Assembly: GCA_014529385.2 (NCBI GenBank)
Contig: CM043962.1
Location: forward strand, 89,672,680-89,736,679
Length of the DNA stretch: 64,000 nt
Reading direction: 5' to 3'
Source of the DNA: Adiantum capillus-veneris
Taxonomy: Eukaryota > Streptophyta > Polypodiopsida > Polypodiales > Pteridaceae
This document shows positions 33,195 through 45,071 of the stretch, in pieces. The notes under the pieces are model-generated. The model ran no database searches. It saw only the letters and a program-made list of their open reading frames with translations, and was not told the origin of the DNA. Both the position numbers and the translations under genes were made by a program. Numbering within the stretch: position 1 is the first letter of the stretch; each line of letters begins with the position of its first letter.

Positions 33195-33459
33195 CCTGTA
33201 GATAGCCCATCATGCCATCTGTGATGCTCATAGAAAGCCAATACATCACTTTGCTCTGGCCTTGTTGCCAGTCCCTCAAAGCTTTCCTTTGTTCTGCTGT
33301 AGCATTTGCCTCGGGAATCTCTGGTTCCTTTTCATTGTCTCCTTCTACATAGTCCCAATAACCTTTTCCTTTTAGGAAATTTGTTATTCTGAACTTCCAT
33401 GCAAGGTAGTTATTTTTCTCAAGCTTCTCAGTAACAATCTGACTGAAACCGTCAGACAT
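33154..33459 (-). CDS. gag: copia-2 gag N-terminal part
   Basis: Minus-strand start of Gag at ATG 33457-33459 (MSDGFSQIVTEKLEKNNYLA), with WKFRITNFLKGKGYWDYV typical of copia Gag N-termini. The frame is lost by a frameshift near 33180, where the next part of gag continues in the 33194 frame (GYLQDAA in this frame, MLQTPAIAW in the other). Confidence 0.9.
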   Translation of the reverse strand: MSDGFSQIVTEKLEKNNYLAWKFRITNFLKGKGYWDYVEGDNEKEPEIPEANATAEQRKALRDWQQGQSKVMYWLSMSITDGMMGYLQDAANPRHCMEKLR

Positions 33460-33551
33460 CTTGAAGCACTAAGACAAAATAGCTGCAATCTGCAAAAACC
33501 TGCAAATCTGCTGAACCTGCTATCGTGGTTCCTGTAACGCTTTCTACACTC

Positions 33552-33740
33552 AACGAGTGTCCACAATCAAGCGTACATACAACCACTGTACTTGTACAGT
33601 AAATCTCTGTATACTGCACTTTGGAGACCTGTTCAGAAACTTGTGCGAAAAACGAGTGTCCACAATCAAGCGTACATACAACCACTGTACTTGTACAGTA
33701 AATCTCTGCATACTGCACTTTGGAGACCTGTTCGGCATCT
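33552..33740. repeat. 99-bp tandem duplication in copia-2 leader
   Basis: AACGAGTGTCCACAATCAAG and following bases recur with period 99 (33552 and 33651), nearly identical. It lies between the primer site and gag in element orientation. Confidence 0.9.
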
Positions 33741-33805
33741 GGTCGTGGATTGCAAACGAAGGGATTGTGATGCTCTTGCTCTCTTAGCCTCTCTTGCCTG
33801 CACCA

Positions 33806-33818
33806 GGCTCTGATACCA
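33806..33818 (-). promoter_or_regulatory. copia-2 primer-binding site (tRNA-iMet)
   Basis: The minus strand reads TGGTATCAGAGCC directly after the 5' LTR (33819-34141). Confidence 0.95.
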
Positions 33819-34141
33819 TGTAAAGAATGAGGATGCAAGAGAGCTACACAAGAGAAGCACAAAAGCACACAGAGATGGAAAGCTTCTTCTTCTTCTTCAC
33901 AGAAAAGAGAGTACAAAATGACTTAGTGCTAAAGCTGAAAAGTAGCACATATGTACATGCGGTCACTAAGTGTGAACTCGCTAGAAGCGTACTAGGCTGG
34001 CACTATAAGTGTAGTCCAGCTGTAGAATCACTGGCAGAGATCCTCCGTGTCGGTCACCTAACGCGCCAGTGAGTAAATGCCGTAAGCGGCCCAGACCCGT
34101 AGTGGATGCCAACTCAAGGTGTAGAGCTCGACATCTCAACA
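33819..34141 (-). repeat. copia-2 5' LTR (right end in window)
   Basis: 323 bp, the direct repeat of 28850-29172, flanked on its right by the target duplication TCATT. Confidence 0.95.
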
Positions 34142-34462
34142 TCATTAGGGCATGGCCACACAAAGCGTTGTTGTCTACAAGCCTTAACAACTTTAACCAA
34201 GGCATGCACGACAATCCAAAACATCACGGGTAGCAACAAGTAGTGAAGGAATGAGACACAAACTATAGAGAGAAAGAGGACTGATCGGCAAGAAACCGGC
34301 ATAGTTTAAAAATTATGCTCTTTTAAGCATAGTAAGCCGGTGAAAAGCTACACGCTATCAAAAATTTCCGACTAATATAACGGGAAACTAAGCCTCACAT
34401 GACCATAGCCTTAGATGACACATGGAGGGAAGTTCTTTATGGCCTTAGAATGCAAAGTAAAC
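34142..34462. repeat. Family Y spacer, right part (Y1)
   Basis: Continues the Y spacer after copia-2 and matches 62400-62718 of Y2. Similarity ends at about 34462, where Y2 is truncated. Confidence 0.8.
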
Positions 34463-35429
34463 CTAAACATCCTAAACAAAAGGGTGCTACACCGCAACAG
34501 GTTATATGTAAAAAAGAGACTCAAGTAAAGCTCATGCAAGAGTTTCATGAGAGTCTATGGGCTGGACACACAGGTGTGTGGGCAACCTTCTCCAAGTGAA
34601 AAGAAAAATACTGGTGGAAGGGGATGTATAAAGATGTATCTCAGTTTGTAGAGTCATGTGTAACTTGTCAAATGTATTCAAATGTCCGACATCGTGATGG
34701 ATTGCACCCTACATATCCACTAGCCATGCACTATAAATGGGTTGCGGATCTAGTCACAATGCCTCTAGGACTCTGGCAGATGAGATACTTGGTGAGTGGC
34801 CAAAACAGTTAACATATGCTTTATGGGTTGATCGTACAACACATAGCTCAGTAACTCGCTACATGCCTGCGGAGCTAATGTATACTCAAAAGCCAGTGAT
34901 GCCGATTGAAGATACAATTCCCACATGGAATGTACTACCTTGGCAAGAGGGGCTTAGCAGGGAAGGTCTCCTTGCACTGCGTATAAGGCAACTAGAGAGA
35001 AGATCTGGAGAAATTGAAGCTGCAAAATAACGACTTAAAAATGCAAGGTTAAAAAACAAGGACTACTTTGATAAGCGACATCGACTCAGGAGCAAAGCAA
35101 TTGACAAAGGTGACTGGGTTCTAGTGTATGATAGTAGCCTTGAAAACCAGCACACAGTCATGCATAAGTTCTCAAAAAGATGGTTTGGACCGTATGTTGT
35201 AAAGCATGTGCATCAAAATGCTACTTATAGCTTGTCTGAAGTAGATGGTACAGAAGTAAATATTCCTATTGCGGGAAAAAGGATTAAAATGTTTAAGAGA
35301 AGAGGAGACAATGATCTAGAAAATGTTGATGAGGAAGAAGAGCAAAACACAAGTGAAGATCAAAGTGAACATGAAGCTATGGAATCATCCAGTGAAGAAG
35401 AAAGCAAGGAAGATGTACAAGAGGGTTGA
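34463..35429 (+). pseudogene. Family Y integrase remnant
   Basis: The zinc domain is present: FHESLWAGHTG (two His) and SCVTCQ (two Cys). The core starts with KWVADLVTMP, the first catalytic Asp block, but then collapses. After YLV the next readable part, in another frame, is LTYALWVDRTTHSSVTRYMPAELMYTQK, the C-terminal end of the core. The second Asp and the Glu are deleted. The C-terminal domain reads GDWVLVYDSSLENQ, KRWFGPYVVKHVHQNATY and ends in an acidic tail (stop at 35427-35429). This is a gypsy-type integrase unlike that of gypsy-1 or gypsy-2. It has stops at 34598-34600 and near 35028. Confidence 0.8.
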
Positions 35430-35470
35430 TCTTACAAAGAGACAATGTGGCACATACCTGAGGATGTGCA

Positions 35471-35487
35471 GGTTTAGAGGGGGTGGA
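35471..35487 (+). promoter_or_regulatory. Family Y polypurine tract
   Basis: GGTTTAGAGGGGGTGGA lies immediately before the TGTCACG start of the LTR. Confidence 0.7.
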
Positions 35488-36882
35488 TGTCACGTGTGGC
35501 ACGTATATAGTGGGAACGGGCATTAAACTATTTATCTTGTGACTTTTTGACGCATAAGTATACTTCATATAATACTCATATGCATAAATAAAATCTTTCT
35601 ACCATACCTTAGTATTTACCTTTGAAGTAATATAAATGTACATTAGTGCAAGAGAAGTATCAATGATTGTGCCTCTTTTTGTCTGGGAGAAAAGCATTTG
35701 TATATTTCCTCTAATATCTCAGCTATACCCTACCATATATAAATTATTTTCTTCTTTTCACATTTATTTAATAATATAACCCTTCAATAATGCATACCTT
35801 CTTGGATACATACAAGAGGGAAGGGCCTACTAGAAGACCTTATGAAAAGGAAGATCCAAAGATTCTTGGACCATCCCAATTTGAAAATCCCGACCTAAGG
35901 ACTTGGAGAAAAGGCCAATACCAAGTCAAGATCTTTTAGTAGGCCAATTTTTCTTTTTGAAGCATGTCAATCCGAGTTACAGGTCAAAAGTTACAGGGAC
36001 AATAGTAAAAAATCCTTTCACAACTACACTGCAAGAAGAGATGGTAAACAGGTGAATCAAGTGAAAAGAGGTAATCTTGGTCTTTTTACATTAGATAAGA
36101 TATTTGGAGGATAAAAGACACAAGCATGTGAATGTGACACCTCAAAGATTCCTTGAAGGACAAGACATACAAGTTGGGACCCCCTGTTGGAGCCACATAG
36201 AAGATGCCTAGGTGGGGCCCACATACATCATGCACCCACATGGAGCCTTAATGACCAAAATGCTGAATTTCATGATATTTTGAGTCCTAATATTTCCCAT
36301 TTTAAGAAATATCCAAAGAACATTTGATTTGGGCTAATTTTTTAGCGTAATCAAGTGATTATGTAAAACATGGCTCCCCCACCTATAAAAAGGGCAACCT
36401 TCTCTTCATTGGGGGACAATTTATGAGTGAGTGAGAATAGCTCAATTCCATAGTGACACACTTATCTTAGTGACATATTGTCCCTTGAAGAAAGGCTGAA
36501 GTCTTGCCTCATCTTCTCTCTCCATTAAGGTGGTGACGATTGCTCTCATGTAAGATATATGTTGCTAGTTCTTCTTTCATTTGCATATCTAGCTAGTCCA
36601 ATACTTGTCTCTAACTCTATCTCTATCTCTCATTATATATCTTTAATACCACCACCACACTTAGATCTATCTCTATCTCTCCATTAAGGTGGTGACGATT
36701 GCTCTCATGTAAGATATATGTTGCTAGTTCTTCTTTCATTTGCATATCTAGTCCAATACTTGTCTCTAACTCCATCTCTATCTCTCATTATCTATCTTGA
36801 ATACCACCACCACACTTAGATCTATCTCTAATTCTATCTTTACTCCTCCTTTCATCTCTCTTGTTGTGTCCTAATTGTTTCA
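35488..36882 (+). repeat. Family Y 3' LTR (Y1)
   Basis: Matches 39080-40317. It starts TGTCACG and ends GTTTCA. A tandem duplication of about 158 bp (unit starting CTCCATTAAGGTGG near 36520 and again near 36678) makes it longer than the Y2 LTR. TATAAAAAGGG near 36384 is a TATA-box candidate. Confidence 0.85.
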
Positions 36883-37252
36883 TTAGACCTCAATGGAAAT
36901 GAAAGTTTACTGATGTCCAAAGTGGTTGAAGGTTTGAGCACTTTTATGGCACCTATTTTGATTGGAAAGTCTGGCATTGGCCCACAAACATGAATTTTTC
37001 TCTATCAAAAACAAAGGTAATTTACATCAAACTATGCTAATGGCTAGAGTTGGAGTGGGTAGTCATTTCAAACACAGAGGTATAGACCTTAACCTATGCT
37101 CAAGATGTAAAATTGTAATCGAAGACACCCTCCATCTATTTGACGATTGTATGGCCATGGGAGGCCTTATGGGTAAATATGTAATTGGGTGCGAAAGACT
37201 TGGAAAAATAATTTCTTCAAGAATGATCGAATTCTATGAGGACAAGTGCTAA
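36883..37252 (+). pseudogene. LINE ORF2 C-terminal fragment (zf-RVT)
   Basis: The frame at 36962-37252 contains LMARVGVGSHFKHRGIDLNL, then CSRCKIVIEDTLHLFDDC. The CxxC...HLF..C spacing is that of the zf-RVT domain at the end of plant LINE ORF2. The segment starts directly after the Y1 LTR. It resembles 14874-15187 in type but not closely in sequence. Confidence 0.65.
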
Positions 37253-38613
37253 AAAGTCAAGTCTACACACACATTGTCTGCTTCTGCTAGTTCAAACAAA
37301 CTTGAAAAAGCAAGGAATCTTTGAGTCTTCGAAAGAAAACCTACGACAACCAGTTTTGAAGAAACCATTTAGGAAAGCAATGAGTGGATAATTGGTCCTC
37401 CCTTACTCTCATAAACATCCACGTGGAGGGCTGACTCATTTCTTATTCAAACTAAAACACTTTAATTTACTTTTACACTTAGCTTTACTTTTACATCCTT
37501 GAAACAAAGGTATCTCCCTAGATTCTACCAAAACTAATGAATGCAAATTGAACAAACATATTTTCTCTCCTTTTGGAGCGAATACTGCTCAAGAAAAAAA
37601 GAAGAAGATTTCCAAATATGGCCCTCAAACTTTCTAAGCTGCAACCTACAAGCATTTCAGACTTTCACGCATTCCAAACATGTACAAGGAAATGTCAATT
37701 TGAGCATCTTGCAGTGTAAATCATGTACGTGGAGAGGCAATGGGATAATGGAGATGTCATACACCATACTTAGGTCCCTCCTCATGTGGATAAGATTTAC
37801 ATTTGTACCATTGTTTTCATCTATTGTTTTCACGTCAGGTCCCTCTCATTTTTACAAAGAAAATATGAATATTCCTCTGTGCTTCAAACAAAGGGCAAAG
37901 AACATGGCTTCTAGTAAAGGATAAAAAAAGGTAAAAGAATGCTTTTATAAAGGGAGCGAGCGCTAGCGTTCTGGAAAATTGCTAAGCAAGCCAAAGAATG
38001 GAAACATGCACTGAGCTACATTGGCAGTTCACGTGGTGCCCACTAGAGACTGATCTTTGGATAAGGATAAAGCAGGATCTCTTACTTATGAACTACTCAA
38101 CCTTGGAATTGTTGTGCTTGAGGCTCATTGTAGATTTTTGTTGAGTTTATATATCATCTCCACTCACAATTGCTAGAATGGCAAACAAAAAAGATTTAAA
38201 AACTATTATTAGTCCCAAACTTTTTATTTCCATACTCACAAGTGTGAGTGAATCAGTTATTTAATTAGTCCTAACTTAAGAAACAAAGAAAGAATTCATA
38301 CTACCATTTTTTTTTTGGCAAAACTCAATCAACAGAGTGAATTGAAATCAATTTAGAAAAAAAGGATTGTTGTAACATATTCCACAAGCTATTAATTAAT
38401 TAGAAGAACAATTCCTTCTCCTAGTTCTGCCAAACTAAATGCTTTGTCTTCGCCCCAGTTCTCGCATGTGCATATGCACGATCCCCCCCCCTCCCCCCCC
38501 CTCCCTCCTCCCTCGGACTACACGCATTTGATCTGTTCCTTCACCATTGCTACTCTGGGCGAGCCTTTGAAAATAATTCATAGATTCTTCCTGCTTTGGT
38601 TTCCCGATCCCCC

Positions 38614-38668
<55 letters not shown>

Positions 38669-38954
38669 TTTTTTTTTCCTTCTCTCAAAATTATCATGGC
38701 AGCCTACTCCGCTCCACATGCCTTGCACCCCTCCTCTAGCCACGCTTACCTACCCATCTTCCCCTATGGAGCTACGTCCGTCCCTCCTCCCTACTTGTCT
38801 GTCTCTCTTTGTTGCCTCATAGACATTGCTCTAACATTTGACTCCATCCACCTCGATTGCCATCCCACCTTGCCTTGCCCACCAAATGGCGATTGCGAGC
38901 ATTTCGTCCTCACTCCTTGAGAGCGCATCTCACAAGATTCGTCCTCTATGTCGG

Positions 38955-39038
<84 letters not shown>

Positions 39039-39079
39039 GAGAGGAGAGAAGGAGAGAGAGAGAGAATGCATGTATCCGT
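37253..39079. other. Non-coding; LINE 3' end candidate, poly-C and (CA)n
   Basis: No gene is seen. 38100-38260 has a CACTCACAATTG motif like other LINE ends here. Runs: C-rich at 38481-38510, a C homopolymer of about 54 at 38615-38668 followed by T, and (CA)n at 38957-39035. Open frames across these runs are artefacts. Confidence 0.6.
38615..38678. repeat. Long C homopolymer then T run
   Basis: About 54 C followed by about 10 T. Homopolymer length is uncertain in assemblies. Confidence 0.85.
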
Positions 39080-40317
39080 TGTCGTGCTGTGGCACGTATA
39101 TAGTGGGAACGGGCATTAAATGATTTATCTTGTGATTTTTTGACGCATAAGTATACTTCATATAATACTCATATGCATAAATAAAAGATTTCTACCATAC
39201 CTTAGTATTTACCTTTGAAGTAATATAAATGTACATTACTGCAAGAGAAGTATCAATGATTGTGCCTCTTTTTGTGTGGGGGAAAAGCATTTGTATATTT
39301 CTTCTAATATCTCAGCTATACCCTACCATATATAAATTATTTTCTTCTTTTCACATTTATTTAATAATATAACCCTTCAATAATGCATACCTTCTTGGAT
39401 ACATACAAGAGGGAAGAGCCTACTAGAAGACTTTATGAAAAGGAAGATCCAAAGCTTCTTGGACCATCCCAATTTGAAAATCCCAACCTAAAGGCGCGGA
39501 GAAAATGCCAAAACCAATTCAAGCTCTTTTAGTAGGCCAATTTTTCTTTTTGAAGCATGTCAATCCGAGTTACAAGTCAAAAGTTACAGGAAAAACAGTG
39601 AAAAATCCTCTCACAACTACACTGCAAGAAGAGATGGTAAACAGGTGAATCAAGTGAAAAGAGGTAATCTTGGTATTTTTCCATAAAATAAAATATTTGG
39701 AGGATAAAAGACACAAGTATGTGAATGTGACACCTCAAAGATTGCTTGAAGGATAAGACACACAAGTTGGGACCCCCTGCTGGAGCCACACAGAAGATGC
39801 CTAGGTGGGGCCCACATACATCATGCACCCACATGGAGCCTCAATGACCAAAAATTCTGAATTTCATGATATTTTGAGTCCTAATATTGCCCATTTTAAG
39901 AAATATCCAAAGAACATTTGATTTGGGTTAATTCTTTAGCCTAATCAAGTGATTATGTAGAACATGGCTCCCTCACCTATAAAAAGGGCAACCTTCTCTT
40001 CATTGGGGGGCAATTTATGAGTGAGTGAGAATAGCTCAATTCCATAGTGAAACACTCGTCTTAGTGCCATACTTTCCCTTTAAGAAAGGCTGAAGTCTTG
40101 CCTCATCTTCTCTCTCCTTTAAGGTGGTGACGATTGCTCTCATGTAAGATATATGTTGCTAGTTTTTCTTTCATTTGCATATCTAGTCCAATCCGTGTCT
40201 CTAACTTTATCTCTATCTCTCACTATCTATCTTTAATACCACCACAACACTTAGATGTATCTCTAATTCTATCTTTACTCCTCCTTTCATCTCTCTTGTT
40301 GTGTCCTAATTGATTCA
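39080..40317 (+). repeat. Family Y 5' LTR (Y2)
   Basis: About 1238 bp, the counterpart of 35488-36882 without the 158-bp duplication. It starts TGTCGTGC and ends GATTCA. A primer-site candidate TGGAAGGTATTC follows at 40319; I cannot assign its tRNA. Confidence 0.8.
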
Positions 40318-40614
40318 TTGGAAGGTATTCAAGAAGCAATCTTGTCATTGTAACGGGCACAACCTTCTTGCGGGAAACAATTATGTGCACAAGGTTAGTA
40401 ACCATATCTTCATCTTTCACAAGCATCTCTCTCTCTCTTAAGGTTCTCATTCTCTTCCAGAAACTATAGAATCTCCTTGCTACAGGTACTTCTCTCCCCA
40501 CAGTATCCTTAAATTGCCTAAGGGCAACAATAGGGCTTGGGAGAGAAACTCTCTTCTTCTTCTCCTTTCACTTCTTTCACACATTTATCTTTGAACATAC
40601 TAAGTATATCCTTG

Positions 40615-40839
40615 ATGAATAACTATAATCCACATGGAGGCAATTTCTTTCATTTCCATTATGTGCAATCTATTAGGGTCAACATTTGGATTAGTCAAAA
40701 GATTCACTTTCAGCAACACATAGTGTTTCTATTTGGTCCTGAAAGGCTCAACGAAATACTTCTCTCACCATATCCCATCATACAACCTATTATTGACTAT
40801 AACTTCTCTTTTGATGTGAATGTGATTATTTTATTATGA
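40615..40839 (+). CDS. Conserved pre-gag mini-ORF, family Y copy (74 aa)
   Basis: 74-codon ORF of unknown function between the 5' LTR and gag. It is in frame with a longer open stretch from 40537, but I start it at ATG 40615 because the product then begins MNNYN, matching MNQYN of the gypsy-1 copy, with I20 and V22 at the same positions. It is clearly similar to the gypsy-2 copy: FLFGPERLNEIL versus FMFGLRRLREIL, and FSFDVNVIIL versus NSFDVHVFVL. It is hydrophobic at the C-terminus but has no clear membrane helix. The gap to gag ATG 41299 is 459 nt, longer than in the other two. It is uninterrupted. Confidence 0.6.
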   Translation: MNNYNPHGGNFFHFHYVQSIRVNIWISQKIHFQQHIVFLFGPERLNEILLSPYPIIQPIIDYNFSFDVNVIILL

Positions 40840-41298
40840 ATCAAGAGGATTTGTACTCACAACTAGTCCCAATCGCTAGACAAAACATAGACATTATAGT
40901 AAGCACAAAGCTACATTTATAAAGAGAAATTCCTAGCTTATTTGGACAACAAAGATTAAATATCATAGACTCATCCATTAACCCTTTTATCCTACCCATG
41001 ATACGATATGATCGTAATCTCAATGTTTTCATTTTTGTTTTGTTTTGACTATCTTTCATGAGTTCTCTCCATCACGTGTGTGTTTGTAAGGGAAAGTGGG
41101 CGGCTTCTTTGTCTACATTTCTTCTCTAGCTCTAGAAGCTATGTTATCTACATCTTAGCTCCTTCTCATAACCCTTAAGCTTCCTCACAAAATCTTACAG
41201 CAAGAGGCCCGGTGCCTTCCTGGCAAGACCGCCAACTTCTTGATATATTTTTGGTGAGCCCGACGCGAATCTGCCAGGGTGAGAGTTTTTGGGTAACC

Positions 41299-43441
41299 AT
41301 GGGTGATCATGTTGAGCAACAAGGTATGCATTTTGACCCAGCAACAATGAAAATGTTTCAAGCATTTGCAATATTCATGCAACAACAACATGCCAGTGAA
41401 AGAAGCGAGATTTCAACAACGAAGGCCATACAAGCAGTCGTCAATAGAATGGATCAGTTCAATGGCAAAGATGTAACCAAGTACTTACACGAGTATGTGA
41501 AGGAGATGGAACTGCATCGCGTGTCAGAAGGTGAGATGATTCAAAGCTTTGAGCTAGTTGTTGCTCCAAAAATTAGGGAACATGTTAGGGGAATTCAAGA
41601 TGGGCATGGGAGAAACTAGGAAGAACTCAAAGTAGCTTTGAAGGAGGAATATTTCATGGAGGACTCTGAGAGAGTAACCAAGAGAACATTCTTAGAATGG
41701 GTAGTCAAGCCAAAGCAAGGACTATCAATAACAGAGCTACTTAGGGAATTTGAGTGACGCTATGCACAACTCACCAGGATAGAAAGGGCCACACTAGATG
41801 CAGAAAAGACATATCTTTTCTTACAATCTGCAGGTAAAGAGTTTCAAGAAAATCTGGAGCTTCTTCTTGAAGATAAATATGCTGAGCAAGGACTAAAGAC
41901 CGACTGGAATGAGGTTGAAGGTGCTGTCTCACTGCTTGCCAAACGACAAAGAAGAAGGACAAGATGGTAGTAAACACTACAAGTCCTTCCACCTCAACTT
42001 CTAACAAAATGGTAAAGCCTACTTTTATCGCTCCTAAGTTTGATGAGTCCATGCTAGATGAGCTTGTGAAGGGAATGCGTGACTTGAAGGTGAAGCTTGC
42101 AAAGCTTGAAGAAAAAGGCCAATCATCAGGGTCACTTTCTAGGCAAAGACAACAGCCCAAAGAAGGTTTTGTTAATAGATGTATTTGGTGTGATAGTACA
42201 TACCATGTAAGAAGGGATTGTGATGATTTTAGTGATGCTTTGTCAAAAGATGTTGTCTTTTTTAAGGATGGTAAAATCCACTTAAGAGAGACAAGTCTAC
42301 CTTTGAGAACCCCAGGGGATTCACTAAGTCTTACTGTATGGTATCATGTGAGTGTACAATAGGGGGGTTATAAAGGGGAGAAAAGGTGCATTTTACAAAG
42401 GATGGTCCCGTATATAGGGGTAAAAAAGGGAAATTTGGTGCACGCAGGTGACGTGTCCTTATTATAAGTGGTGAATCCCCCGGGTTGAGAACTAACTTTG
42501 GGAAGGGGGGAATGCAAACCTTAGTTGAAGATATGGCAACTAAGCATGCCACCTCTTCAATTGAGGCAGCTACTTATGGAGTAAAAATTGAGCATCTTAG
42601 TGATGAAGAGGTGAGTGACCATCATGGTCAAATTTGGTCAAATGTCATGCAATTAGCTAAAAAGGGAAAGCTTACAAAAGAGATTCTAGATGAAGCAGGT
42701 GATTGCATACATTTAGAAACAGGATGGAATGATCCAGCAGACTCATTGTCAGTGCATGCCTACATTACAAAATGCCAACAAAATGAGGCGATTGTAGAAG
42801 AGAAGCGCAGACGTGAGAATGATGATGAAGGACCATCAAAAAGAGCTTCTAGAAGTGGGGGAAGAAGCAACTCAATGCCTTCACAAAGACCCTCAACACA
42901 AGGAGCATCTCCACCTGACGTACTCATGGAAGAGTCTACAACAGGAAAGAAGAAAGAGCCAACAAAAGGTAAGACAAAAGGTCCAACTTATAAACTACAA
43001 TCTAATATTGAGGCTGCTACAGATTTAAACAAAGTCTTGGAGGAAAGGATCTTGAATAGCAAGATTGAGTTTACTTTGGGAGAAGTTCTTGGCATTGCAA
43101 AGCGTGAATTCCATGAGGAGATCATTGAAATCATCAAGAGGAAGAGGCAAACCCTTGCTGAAGTTTCTCGTGCACAGGTTGAAGGGGAAACCTCGAAGAC
43201 ACAAGGGATGCAGCTGCAAAATAAGAAGAATGATGAAGCTATGGTAGGATGCTACCAATCTAGTAGGAGAGTGAAGCAAGTGCATTTCTCAAATGATGAT
43301 GAAGAAGTTGAAGATATTCCTAGGAGCTTCACGAAGCCAAATGAGCTCTGTGCACCTGCACGTAGTATGATGATATTTTTCTCCCCTCTTCTCTCCCACT
43401 CTATCCCCTATTTAGAGGGTCATGGCTGCTGCCGATTGTAG
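41299..43441 (+). pseudogene. gag: Family Y gag, broken by stops and a MITE
   Basis: Starts at ATG 41299 (MGDHVEQQGMHFDPA). The capsid-like part includes FNGKDVTKYLHEYVKEME and LSITELLREFE. TAG at 41617-41619 and TGA at 41755-41757 interrupt the frame, and a frameshift near 41955 moves it to the 41964 frame. There the knuckle CIWCDSTYHVRRDC is followed by DVVFFKDGKIHL. At 42311-42484 a MITE interrupts; afterwards the frame resumes (LRTNFGKGGMQTL) and runs to a stop at 43439-43441. The C-terminal part is Lys/Glu-rich. This Gag differs from that of gypsy-1 and gypsy-2. The last about 100 bases are also present in Y1 at 25333-25440. Confidence 0.75.
42311..42484. mobile_element. 174-bp MITE (hAT-like) in Y gag
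   Basis: Terminal inverted repeats of 14 bp, CCCAGGGGATTCAC and CCCGGGGGATTCAC, with one mismatch. The target duplication is a perfect 8 bp, TTGAGAAC (42303-42310 and 42485-42492). Eight-base duplications and CAGGG-like ends are typical of the hAT superfamily. There is no coding capacity. Without the insert and one duplication the gag frame is continuous (LPLR then TNFGKG). Confidence 0.8.
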
Positions 43442-44973
43442 CCAAGCGCTTTGGGAGCCGATAAAAATTCAAATGGAATCATACACGCAGGTCTCCTCAT
43501 CACTCCCTCCACTGATGGAATACTCTATAAGGTGAGGATGGCCTTGAGTCCCTCACTTAGTCTTGTCCTTTGCATGGTGTTTGTGTTTGAGTAAAGAGAG
43601 ATTTGAGGGCTTTCTTGGCGGATTGCCTATTGTCTAACCATGGAGCTGGTAGAAAAGGATGGTACTTCTCAGGTCCGCATTCTATTAAACAAAAGTACTT
43701 TTTTTACTGATTTTTTCACACCAGACGTTCTGGTTTTTTTTGTGCAACATAATAAGATTGACGTTTTATAAAAACTCTTAGCCCTGGTTGCTCACATTAT
43801 GGGTTGCAAAGTATGGTGGTCTTTGTGTAAACATAGGTTTATTGTTGGGAGTATAGATCTCATGGTATATGACTCTAATGGTCATTCTCTGCCAAAACTC
43901 TGAGGTTGTAAAAAAAGGGTGGTAGAATGGTTGAAAGGATGTCTTGCCCTACTATGGGTGATACGTCTAGCAAAAATGCACCAGTCAACTGTATTTTTTA
44001 AAGTTTGTACATATTTTAGGTATCAATTCTTCTGGTGACTTACTTTAAAAAACGTATTATGGATATCGCTCTCTCGGCACAGCTCATTGGATTTTTACAG
44101 ATTTTTTATCACGACAGTATGGTTGTGCTTACCGTATCCTATTGTAGGTTAAACTTGTCATTGGTTGATATAATAAGTGTTGTATAGTATTGAGTATGCA
44201 ATTATGTTCTTGGTAATTTGTTTTGACCCGAAATACTAGTCCGGATTTTTAGACCAAACAAAACGCTTTGAGGATTAAGTCTAAAAATCAAAATGACTGT
44301 GATTGTATGGAGATAGACGATAAAATGAAAAAAGATGCTTTGAACTAAAACATACAAAACATTTTTTAGTCTTTTTGGGCTAGTTTTTTCTGAGACACTT
44401 TGATCAGAAGGGGTTGTGGCCTTCTGATCAGAATGATATATATATATTATCTATTTAAGGTTCAAAAAAATGGGGCTTTATAGGAACCTCACATATAATT
44501 ACTGTCATTAATCCAAGAGTTTTTTTTTTATTTGATATAAACTACATACATCTTATACTTTATTATAACTGGATTACATATACACTCCGGACGTCTGTTT
44601 TAAAGTTAAAGAGTTGTAAGTTGGACATGTATAACAACTAATATCATCCAATAACACCTGTAAAATGCATTCAAAACTAACATATCTGTTTTCTTGTTTG
44701 AATGGATGCAAGTGAGCACTCTATCCATTCTTGGATTTTTTTGGCTTGAAGCAAATGCTTGTCCATGACTTCACTTGCTCCTACTACTTTGAATTACTTT
44801 TTTGATGGGTTATTATCATTGTATACTAGAATGAGACCTCCTCCTTATAGCCATGTACAAAGATAATTCTGTGCTTGAGTTGTTTTTGTACTAATCATTG
44901 CCTTTTTTCTAAAGCCAACTATCTTTTGAGCGTTAAAGTTCATTTATTTCTTATTATATGAGTAAGAACAACT

Positions 44974-45071
<98 letters not shown>

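Larger units (their letters stand above)
28850..34141 (-). mobile_element. Ty1/copia element copia-2 (minus strand)
   Basis: 5292 bp with 323-bp LTRs and a perfect target duplication TCATT (28845-28849 and 34142-34146). The uninterrupted target is visible in Y2 near 62395-62405 (GGTTCATTAGGG). On the minus strand the order is LTR, iMet primer site, leader, gag, protease, integrase, RT, RNase H, polypurine tract, LTR. I see about four base differences between the LTRs, so it is young. Three frame breaks disrupt the polyprotein. Confidence 0.96.

Noticed and set aside
38444-38920. 158-aa Pro/Ser-rich protein across the C run
   Set aside because: The frame is created by a C homopolymer and has no homologous context.
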